A DNA stretch of 64,000 bases from DASSUW01 sp963789005 (GTDB lineage Bacteria; Actinomycetota; Thermoleophilia; Solirubrobacterales; Solirubrobacteraceae), in contig CAWBIZ010000005.1 of assembly GCA_963789005.1 (NCBI GenBank), forward strand, positions 496,001-560,000. Reading direction: 5' to 3'. A model generated the notes under the pieces. That model ran no database searches, was not told the DNA's origin, and saw only the letters and a program-made list of their open reading frames with translations. The translations under genes were made by a program, and so were the position numbers. Each line of letters opens with the position of its first letter. Position 1 is the stretch's first letter. Below, in pieces: positions 57,528 to 64,000 of this stretch.

Positions 57528-60233
57528 ATGCTGATCGGTCGCGAGGCCGAGACGGCGAGGCTCGGACTACTCCTGGCCGCCGCGCGCCTCGGCACGAGCG
57601 GGGCGCTCGTGCTGCGCGGCGAGGCCGGCGTCGGCAAGACCGCCCTGCTGGAACAGGCGGCCGCCGCGGCGACGGGCTTCCGGGTGCTGCGGGCGACCGG
57701 GATCGAGTCCGAGGCCGCGCTGCCCTACGCCACCCTGCACCAGCTGCTGCGGCCGCTGGCGCCCCGTGTCGACGATCTGGCCGAGCCGCAGGCCCGCGCG
57801 CTGCGGGGCGCGCTCGGGCTGGCCGACGAGCGCGAGATCGACCGCTTCCTGATCGGCGTCGGGACCCTCACGCTGCTCGCGGACGCCGCCGCCGAGGAGC
57901 CCCTGCTGGCGGTCCTCGACGACGCCTCGTGGTTCGACCGCGAATCGAGCGACGCCCTCGGCTTCGCCGCGCGCCGCCTGCACGCCGAGGGCGTCGTGCT
58001 GCTCTTCTCGGTGCGGGACGAGCCGGGCCGGCCGTTCGCGCTGCCGGGCGTGGAGGAGCTGCGCGTGCAGCGCCTCTCCGAGGAGCCGGCGCGCGAGCTG
58101 CTGCGCACGGCGTACGGCGACGGCCTCGAGGCCGGCCGGCGCGAGTCCGTCGTGGCCCGCGCCGCCGGCAACCCGCTGGCGCTGCTCGAGCTCGCGCGTG
58201 ACGGCGCGACTGCCGGGGGCACCGAGCAGGCCTTCGCCGCCAGGGTGCGCGAGCTGCCCGAGGCCACGCAGGACCTGCTCCTACTCGCGGCGGCCGACAG
58301 CACCACCTCGCTGGCGGTCGTCGGCGCCGCCGCCAGTGAGCTCGGGCTCGACGCCGCCGTGCTCGAGCCCGCGGAGAGCGCCGGGCTCGTGCACGCCGCC
58401 GACGGCACGATCGACTTCCGTCACCCGCTCGTGCGCTCCGCCGTCTACCACGGGGCGCCGTTCGCGGCGCGCGCCCGCGCCCATGTCGCGCTGGCCGGCG
58501 TGCTCGACGCCGACGAGGACGCCGACCGCCGAGCGTGGCACCACGCGGCCGCCGTGCTAGGGACGGACGACGACGTGGCCGCCGAGCTCGAGCGCACCGC
58601 GGATCGCGCGATAGCCCGCGCGGGGCACAGTGCGGCGTCGGCCGCGCTGGAGCGCGCGAGTGAGCTTTCGGCCGACGCCGGCGCCCGCGCCCGTCGGCTG
58701 GTGACCGCCGCGCAGGCGGCCGGCATGAGCGGGGACGCCGATCGCGCGCTGATGCTGGTCGACCGCGTCGGCACGCTCGACGATCCTGCGTCGGTCGCCC
58801 TCGCCGCGCTCATCCGCGGCCAGATTGCCATCTACCGGAGCACGACGCGCGACTCCTTCGAGTGGTTCGTGGCGGCGGCGCGCGCCGGCCGCGAGGCCGC
58901 GCCCCCCGTCGCGCTGGAGGCCATGATCCGCGCGATCGAGGTGTACGGCCAGGGCCGCCTGTACGACCGGCTGCCGGAGCTGCGCGTGCTGGCCGGCAGC
59001 ATGCAGGCCTCCACGCCCGACGAGCGGTCGGCGCTGGGGGTCGTACAGGGCTTCGTCGCCTTCGCGGCCGACGACTTCGACGCTGCCTTCCCGGCCCTCG
59101 AGCAGGGCTACACGCTGGCCGCCGACTCGACCGACCCGCTCACGCTCCTGCACGCGGCGTGGGCGGCGGCGTTCTCCAGCGACCTCGTGCAGCCCACGCT
59201 GCTCGCGGCGCGCGCCGAACGCGTCGCCCGCGCGAGCGGCGCGGTCGGCGCGCTCGCCGCCATTCTCGTCACGCGCGCGACCTGGGAGCTCAGTGCGGCC
59301 CGGTTCGCGCCCGCCGCGACGGCGGCCTCGGAGGCCCTCACGCTCGGCAGGGAGACGGGCGAGATGACGCTCGTCGCGATCGCCCAGGCCGTGCTCGCAC
59401 ACGTCGACGCGGTCCGGGGCGACGAGGCCGCCTGCCGTGAGCGCGCGGCCGAGGCGATCGCCATCGGCGAGGAACGCGGGACGTGCCAGCCGGTCTCGGC
59501 GGCCATGGCCGCCCTCGCCGCCCTCGACCTGGCCATGGGACGCCCCGCAGACGCGCTCCCCCGCCTCCAGGCGATCTTCGCCGACGGGCACATGGCCTAC
59601 CGCTACACGGTGATCGACGACCTGATCGAGGCCGCCGTGCGCGCCGGTCGGCCCGACGAGGCGCTCGACGCGCTCGGCGCGTGGCAGCGCTGGGCCCGCC
59701 ACTCGCGGCTCGTCGTCGGCGACCTTGTGCTCGCCCGGGCGCGCGCGCTGCTCGCTACCCCCGAGGACGCCGACGCGCGCTTCCGCGAGTGCCTCGACAT
59801 GCTCGAGCACGTCCCGTGGCCGTTCGTGCACGCGCGCACGGAGCTCGCGTACGGCGAGCTCCTGCGGCGAGCCCGGCGCAAGACCGAGGCGCGCGTGCAG
59901 CTGCGCTCCGCCTTCGAGCGCTTCGAGGCCCTGGGCGCCGCGCCGTGGGCCGACCGTGCGGCGGCCGAGCTGCGGGCGACGGGGGAGACGGCGCGCAAGC
60001 GTGACGCCAGCACGCTCGCGCAGCTGACGCCGCAGGAGCTGCAGATCGCGCGGCTGGTCGCCGAGGGCGGCCGCAACCGGGAGATCGCAGCGCGGCTGTT
60101 CCTGAGCCCGAAGACGGTCGAGTACCACCTGCGCAAGGTCTTCCAGAAGCTCGACATCGGCTCCCGCAACGACCTCATCCGGCTGTTCCCGGGCGATGAG
60201 GCGCCGCCCGAGCTCGTGGTAGCCGCACCCTAG
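57528..60233 (+). CDS. LuxR-family ATPase (LAL-type) transcriptional regulator
   Basis: A 901-aa intact relative of the broken gene at 12194. The N-terminal ATPase has Walker A GEAGVGKTAL (residues 31-40) and Walker B EEPLLAVLDDASWFDRESSD. A long TPR-like helical region occupies about 350-820. The C-terminal LuxR helix-turn-helix is LAQLTPQELQIARLVAEGGR then NREIAARLFLSPKTVEYHLR (about 830-890). These proteins couple ATP and ligand sensing to transcription activation; the ligand is unknown. Neighbouring divergent and downstream transport and redox genes are candidate targets. Confidence 0.92.
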   Translation: MLIGREAETARLGLLLAAARLGTSGALVLRGEAGVGKTALLEQAAAAATGFRVLRATGIESEAALPYATLHQLLRPLAPRVDDLAEPQARALRGALGLADEREIDRFLIGVGTLTLLADAAAEEPLLAVLDDASWFDRESSDALGFAARRLHAEGVVLLFSVRDEPGRPFALPGVEELRVQRLSEEPARELLRTAYGDGLEAGRRESVVARAAGNPLALLELARDGATAGGTEQAFAARVRELPEATQDLLLLAAADSTTSLAVVGAAASELGLDAAVLEPAESAGLVHAADGTIDFRHPLVRSAVYHGAPFAARARAHVALAGVLDADEDADRRAWHHAAAVLGTDDDVAAELERTADRAIARAGHSAASAALERASELSADAGARARRLVTAAQAAGMSGDADRALMLVDRVGTLDDPASVALAALIRGQIAIYRSTTRDSFEWFVAAARAGREAAPPVALEAMIRAIEVYGQGRLYDRLPELRVLAGSMQASTPDERSALGVVQGFVAFAADDFDAAFPALEQGYTLAADSTDPLTLLHAAWAAAFSSDLVQPTLLAARAERVARASGAVGALAAILVTRATWELSAARFAPAATAASEALTLGRETGEMTLVAIAQAVLAHVDAVRGDEAACRERAAEAIAIGEERGTCQPVSAAMAALAALDLAMGRPADALPRLQAIFADGHMAYRYTVIDDLIEAAVRAGRPDEALDALGAWQRWARHSRLVVGDLVLARARALLATPEDADARFRECLDMLEHVPWPFVHARTELAYGELLRRARRKTEARVQLRSAFERFEALGAAPWADRAAAELRATGETARKRDASTLAQLTPQELQIARLVAEGGRNREIAARLFLSPKTVEYHLRKVFQKLDIGSRNDLIRLFPGDEAPPELVVAAP

Positions 60234-60271
60234 GCGCCGCACTAGGGCAGCCACTCGGGAGGTTCCTGATT

Positions 60272-60287
60272 CGACCGCGGCCGGTCG
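60272..60287. promoter_or_regulatory. Palindrome before the PAP2-MMPL unit
   Basis: CGACCG CGGC CGGTCG is a perfect 6-bp dyad 18 bases before the PAP2 start. The adjacent GATTCGACC also appears in the promoter region of the NDH-2-like gene (minus strand, 57440-57448), hinting at a shared regulator site. Confidence 0.3.
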
Positions 60288-60305
60288 TTGGGACGGTGCC
60301 CGGCC

Positions 60306-61031
60306 ATGAGCACCGCCGTCGCCCTCCCCAGGCCCACAGCCGCCTCGAGCCGGCTCCGCTTCGTCTCCTCCGAGCTCCTCCTGTGGCTCGCGCTGTATCC
60401 GATCTACCTCGCCATCCGCGGCCTGTCGATCGACGGCTACGGGACGGCGCTGGCCAACGCCCATGACCTGATCTCGGTCGAGCGCGCGCTGTCGATCTTC
60501 CACGAGGGCGCCGTGCAGGACGCGCTGTCCGCGTTCCACGGCCCGCTCTCGAGCTACTACATGCTCGGGTTCGGCCCGGTCGTGGCCGGCACGCTCGTCT
60601 GGCTGGCGTTCCAGTCACCGGACCTCTACCGCCGCCTGCGCACCGCGCTGCTGGTGTCGCTCGCCTTCGCGGCCGTCTCCTACGCGCTGCTGCCGATGGC
60701 CCCGCCGCGGCTGGTGCCGGACATCGGCATCGCCGACACGGTCGGCCTCGCGAGCGGTCACGACACCGGCTCGTTCGGCGGCGTCGTGCCCTTCAACCCG
60801 TACGCCGCGATGCCGAGCATGCACGTCGGCTGGAGCCTGCTGGTCGGGATCTTCGGATTCCGCGCCCTCCGCGATCGCCCGCTCCGCTGGGTCTTCGCAG
60901 CCCACCCGGTCGTGATGGCCGTCGCCGTGACGGCCACCGGCAACCACTACTTCCTCGACTCGGCGGCCGGTGTCGCCGTGGTCCTCAGCGCCCTCGTGGC
61001 GATCCGGCTGTTCAACCGCAAGGAGAGGTGA
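60306..61031 (+). CDS. PAP2-superfamily membrane phosphatase/phosphotransferase
   Basis: A 241-aa polytopic protein with about six hydrophobic segments. The PAP2 (Aur1/Ipt1-like) motifs are NPYAAMPSMHVGWSLLVGI (catalytic His) and ATGNHYFLDSAAGVAVVL (second His and Asp); an APPRL element precedes them. Such enzymes act on lipid phosphates or transfer phospho-headgroups. The stop codon is five bases before the MMPL start, so both are probably co-translated. Confidence 0.85.
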   Translation: MSTAVALPRPTAASSRLRFVSSELLLWLALYPIYLAIRGLSIDGYGTALANAHDLISVERALSIFHEGAVQDALSAFHGPLSSYYMLGFGPVVAGTLVWLAFQSPDLYRRLRTALLVSLAFAAVSYALLPMAPPRLVPDIGIADTVGLASGHDTGSFGGVVPFNPYAAMPSMHVGWSLLVGIFGFRALRDRPLRWVFAAHPVVMAVAVTATGNHYFLDSAAGVAVVLSALVAIRLFNRKER

Positions 61032-61036
61032 TCCTG

Positions 61037-63196
61037 ATGGCAAACCGCCTGTATCGGCTCGGAGGCTGGGCCTTCGAGCACCGCAAGCGCGTCGTCGCGC
61101 TGTGGGCACTCGTGCTCGTCGGCGTGATCGCCGCGGCCGCCGCGTTCGGCGGCAAGACCAACGACAAGTTCTCGGTGCCCGGCACCGAGTCGCAGGAAGC
61201 ACAGGAGCTGCTCGAGCAGAAGTACCCAGCGGCCTCCGGCACCTACGCCCGGCTCGTGTTCGCGGCTCCGGCGGGCGAGAAGCTGACCGACGCCGAGAAC
61301 AAGGCGGCCGTCGAGGCCAGCCTGGCCAAGGCGGTGAAGGCGAAGGACGTCTCCGGGGTGACGAACCCGTATGAGGCGAAGGCGCTCACCGAGGACGGGC
61401 GCGTCGGCTACGCCGACGTCATCTACCCGGTGACCGCCGACAAGATCGACGACGTCGCCCGCGAGGAGCTCGAGGCGACCGGCATGCCGGCCGAGGAGGC
61501 CGGGATGCAGGTCGAGTTCGGCGGCGGCCTCGTCGCCGACGAGTCCGAGGTCAACTCGGAGTCGTTCGGGCTCATGATCGGCTTCCTCGTGCTGGCGATC
61601 ACGCTCAGCTCGCTGCTGGCCGCCGGCCTGCCGCTGCTGACCGCGATCGTCGGCGTGGCCACCGGCCTGATCGGCCTGCAGGCCTTCACCGGCGTCTTCG
61701 AGATCTCCGAGACCGCGCCGATCCTCGCGACGATGCTCGGCCTCGCCGTCGGCATCGACTACGCGCTGTTCATCCTCACCCGCTACCGCCAGAACCTGTC
61801 CGAGGGCAAAGACGGCCGTGAAGCCGCCGCACACGCGACGGCGACCGCCGGCAGCGCCGTGGTGTTCGCCGGCGCGACCGTGGTGATCGCCCTCGTCGGC
61901 CTGCTGGTGGTCAACATCCCGTTCCTGACCGTCATGGGCATGGCGGCGGCCGGCACCGTGAGCATCGCCGTACTGATCGCGCTCACGCTGCTGCCCGCCA
62001 TCCTCGGGTTCGCCGGGCACCGCGTGGCGCGCTCGAACCGCGCGGTGTCGTGGCGGCCTCGCCGCCGTGCTCCCGGCAAGGACACCATGAGCGTCCGCTG
62101 GGCGAAGCTCGTCACGCGCCGCCCGCTCGCGGTCGTCGTCGTGAGCGTCGCGCTGCTCGGCGTGATCGCGATCCCGGCAACGCACATGGAGCTCGGCCTG
62201 CCGGACGCCGGCTCGGATCCGGCCGAGTCGACGGAGCGGCAGGCGTACGACCTGCTGACCGAGGGCTTCGGCCCCGGATTCAACGGGCCGCTGACGATCG
62301 TCGTCGACGCGCCGAACCTCCCCGCCGACGAGCAGAAGCAGGTCGCCGGCGCCGTCGCCGAGGGCCTGGAGGAGTTCGACGGCGTCGCCGCGATCTCGCC
62401 GCCGACCCAGAACGAGGCGGGCGACCTCACGGTCGTCTCGGTCACGCCGACGAGCGGTCCGACCGCGGAGGAGACGCGCAACCTGGTCACGGAGCTGCGC
62501 GCCAAGGCCGACGAGGTCAACGCCGAGAGCGGCATCGACGCCTACGTGACCGGGCAGACGGCGATCAACATCGACACCGCCGACCGGCTCAACGCCTCGC
62601 TCGTGAAGTACATGCTGGTCGTCGTCGGGCTGGCGCTGCTGCTGCTGACGATCGTGTTCCGCTCGATCCTGGTGCCGGTCAAGGCCGCGCTCGGATTCCT
62701 GCTCAGCATCGGCGCCTCGCTCGGCCTCGTGGTCTGGGTGTTCCAGGACGGCAACCTCGCCGGGCTGTTCGGCGTGGCGAAGCCGGGGCCGATCCTCTCG
62801 TTCCTGCCGATCCTGCTGATCGGGATCCTGTTCGGGCTGGCGATGGACTACGAGGTCTTCCTCGTGTCCCGCATGCGCGAGCGCTTCCTCAGGACCGGCA
62901 GAGCGAAGGAGTCGGTGATCTCCGGCTACGGCGAGAGCGGCCGGGTGGTGACGGCGGCCGCGATCATCATGACCGGCGTGTTCGCCGCGTTCATCCTCAG
63001 CCCGGACCCGGTCACGAAGTCGATCGGTCTCTCGCTCGCCTTCGGCGTGCTGGCCGACGCCTTCATCGTGCGGATGACGATCGTGCCCGCGGTGATGGTG
63101 ATGCTGGGCGAGCGGGCGTGGAAGCTGCCGCGCCGGCTGGGCCGGTTCCTGCCCCGTGTGGACATCGAGGGCGAGGGGCTGGCCGCGCGCGGCTAG
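61037..63196 (+). CDS. MMPL-family RND transporter
   Basis: A 719-aa membrane exporter with twelve predicted helices: one N-terminal, two groups of six separated by large extracytoplasmic loops. MMPL blocks are LATMLGLAVGIDYALFILTR then YRQNLSEGKD in the first half and PILLIGILFGLAMDYEVFLV then SRMRERFLRTG in the second, including the conserved Asp-Tyr pairs for proton relay. MMPL proteins export lipids or related molecules in mycobacteria; the substrate here is unknown. ATG 61037 has AGGAGAGG upstream; GTG 61028 is an alternative. The last 4 bp overlap the convergent thioredoxin gene. Confidence 0.93.
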   Translation: MANRLYRLGGWAFEHRKRVVALWALVLVGVIAAAAAFGGKTNDKFSVPGTESQEAQELLEQKYPAASGTYARLVFAAPAGEKLTDAENKAAVEASLAKAVKAKDVSGVTNPYEAKALTEDGRVGYADVIYPVTADKIDDVAREELEATGMPAEEAGMQVEFGGGLVADESEVNSESFGLMIGFLVLAITLSSLLAAGLPLLTAIVGVATGLIGLQAFTGVFEISETAPILATMLGLAVGIDYALFILTRYRQNLSEGKDGREAAAHATATAGSAVVFAGATVVIALVGLLVVNIPFLTVMGMAAAGTVSIAVLIALTLLPAILGFAGHRVARSNRAVSWRPRRRAPGKDTMSVRWAKLVTRRPLAVVVVSVALLGVIAIPATHMELGLPDAGSDPAESTERQAYDLLTEGFGPGFNGPLTIVVDAPNLPADEQKQVAGAVAEGLEEFDGVAAISPPTQNEAGDLTVVSVTPTSGPTAEETRNLVTELRAKADEVNAESGIDAYVTGQTAINIDTADRLNASLVKYMLVVVGLALLLLTIVFRSILVPVKAALGFLLSIGASLGLVVWVFQDGNLAGLFGVAKPGPILSFLPILLIGILFGLAMDYEVFLVSRMRERFLRTGRAKESVISGYGESGRVVTAAAIIMTGVFAAFILSPDPVTKSIGLSLAFGVLADAFIVRMTIVPAVMVMLGERAWKLPRRLGRFLPRVDIEGEGLAARG

Positions 63197-63939
63197 TAGA
63201 GCGCGCCCGCCAGCTTGCGGCGCGACTCGCGAGCCAGGGGGTGTTCGACGCCGAGCTCGTCGAGCACCCCCACCACCGCGCGCCGCAGGTCCTCGCGGCG
63301 GTCGTCGCCGTTCCCGTTGGCGGCGATCGCCGCGATCAGCTGGTCGAGGCCGGTCTCGGTCTCGCCGGCGTCGAGCGCCTGGAAGGCGGCGCTGGCGTCG
63401 GGATCGTCGGGCTCGAGGCGCAGGCGGGCGGCGAGCCCGTCGGCGGCGAACGAGCCGCTGACGTTGCTCAGCACCTGCTCGGCCTCGTCACGATCGCCGC
63501 GGGTGATCAGCAGGCGGGCGAGCGGGACGGCGGCGTCGGCGCGCCCGGGCTCGAGCTCGAGCGCGCGCCGGAGGCCCGTCTCGTCTCCCTCCTGCACGAG
63601 CGCGTCGGCCTCGGAGGGCACGAGGCCGTCGAAGAAGCTCTCGACCTGGGCGGGCGGGACGGCGCCGACGAACTCGTCGACGACCTTGCCGTCCTTGAAC
63701 GCCTTGACGGCGGGGATGCCCTGGATCTGGAAGGCGGCGGCGAGGCTCTGGTTGGCGTCGGTGTCGAGCTTGGCGAGCGCGACCTGGCCCTCGCGCGCGG
63801 TGGTGGCCTTCTCGAGCACGGGGGTGAGCTGGCGGCAGGGACCGCACCATGCGGCCCAGAAGTCCACGACCACGGGCATCTCCCGCGAGCGCTCGAGGAC
63901 GTCCTGCTCGAAGGTGGCCTCGGTGGTGTCGAAGATCAC
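63193..63939 (-). CDS. Thioredoxin-TPR protein (CnoX/YbbN-like)
   Basis: A 248-aa cytoplasmic protein. A thioredoxin domain at residues 1-110 contains an intact WCGPC active site (residues 31-35) and the cis-proline in QIQGIPAVKAFKDG. A TPR-like helical region follows (DETGLRRALELEPGRADAAV, then PLARLLITRGDRDEAEQVL). The architecture matches CnoX/YbbN chaperone-redoxins that protect proteins during oxidative stress; unlike E. coli CnoX, the CxxC here is complete. It starts at GTG 63939. Confidence 0.9.
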   Translation of the reverse strand: MIFDTTEATFEQDVLERSREMPVVVDFWAAWCGPCRQLTPVLEKATTAREGQVALAKLDTDANQSLAAAFQIQGIPAVKAFKDGKVVDEFVGAVPPAQVESFFDGLVPSEADALVQEGDETGLRRALELEPGRADAAVPLARLLITRGDRDEAEQVLSNVSGSFAADGLAARLRLEPDDPDASAAFQALDAGETETGLDQLIAAIAANGNGDDRREDLRRAVVGVLDELGVEHPLARESRRKLAGALY

Positions 63940-63950
63940 GCCTTCGAGGA

Positions 63951-63956
63951 TAGTCT
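63951..63956 (+). promoter_or_regulatory. Possible -10 box for the gene at the window edge
   Basis: TAGTCT followed by six bases and GTG 63963, matching the leaderless pattern seen at other starts. Confidence 0.3.
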
Positions 63957-63962
63957 CCGCGC

Positions 63963-64000
63963 GTGGCCGGCCTGGCGATCGAGGAGGCGGGGGAGGGGGT
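63963..64000 (+). CDS. Start of a probable alpha/beta hydrolase (partial)
   Basis: GTG 63963 opens a frame reading MAGLAIEEAGEG up to the window end. This resembles the N-terminus of alpha/beta-hydrolase-fold enzymes, and the TAGTCT box six bases upstream supports a real start. Only twelve residues are visible, so the product is a guess. Confidence 0.4.
   Translation, partial: MAGLAIEEAGEG

Overview
The window is a GC-rich bacterial chromosome segment from a deep-branching actinobacterium, most likely class Thermoleophilia (Solirubrobacterales-like). This is inferred from the very high GC content, the actinobacterial 5S rRNA, frequent GTG/TTG starts, SepF, a FHA/MerR pair like mycobacterial GarA/Rv1828, a MurA with Asp in place of the catalytic Cys, DUF3105 and WS/DGAT proteins, and a small RsiG-like protein. 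No insertion sequence, prophage, tRNA or CRISPR array was seen. Most of the window is housekeeping DNA.

Layout. 1-1.7 kb: 3' half of 23S rRNA and 5S rRNA. 1.7-3.4 kb: an eroded HAD-hydrolase pseudogene, a 36-bp minisatellite, small doubtful genes and a dispersed repeat. 3.4-6.1 kb: DUF389 membrane protein, isocitrate/isopropylmalate-type dehydrogenase, HD-domain protein. 6.1-12.2 kb: murA followed by hisZ-hisG-hisD-hisB-hisH-hisA, with hisD frameshifted. 12.2-17.3 kb: a frameshifted LuxR-type ATPase regulator, an ECF sigma factor, hisF and rsgA behind a structured leader. 17.3-17.7 kb: a repeat cluster. 17.7-24.7 kb: PQQ-type propeller protein, cca, pgeF, yggS, sepF, proC, yggT, lspA, rluD.

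24.8-34.3 kb: rpsB-tsf-pyrH-frr-uppS-cdsA-(DUF6328)-dxr-rseP, then a sulfotransferase on the other strand and ispG. Translation factors, isoprenoid supply (dxr, ispG, uppS) and phospholipid synthesis (cdsA, later pgsA) sit together, mostly with 4-base stop/start overlaps. 34.3-40.8 kb: AbiEi/DUF559 protein with palindromic repeats at its 5' end, sodA, proS, pgsA, RsiG-like protein, FHA protein, FtsR-like MerR regulator, apt, SRPBCC protein. 40.9-49.8 kb: AGPS-like FAD enzyme, manA with a LacI regulator, an anti-sigma-like membrane protein, thioesterase, nadE, DUF3105 protein, WS/DGAT acyltransferase. 49.8-64 kb: second ECF sigma factor, RlpA-like protein with a structured leader, dinB, ankyrin protein, secreted coiled-coil protein, NDH-2-like oxidoreductase, LuxR-type regulator, PAP2 protein, MMPL transporter, thioredoxin/TPR protein and the first codons of a probable alpha/beta hydrolase.

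Cross-cutting observations. (1) Many genes have a TAnnnT box 6-10 bases before the start codon, which suggests widespread leaderless transcripts. (2) A GTTGACGTTC-containing repeat family occurs in intergenic DNA and once inside a gene. (3) Three genes (HAD, hisD, LuxR) are disrupted; two of the lesions lie in G or GC runs and could be sequencing errors. (4) The likeliest places for undescribed regulation are the rsgA leader, the palindromes of the AbiEi/DUF559 gene and the single-motif RsiG-like protein.
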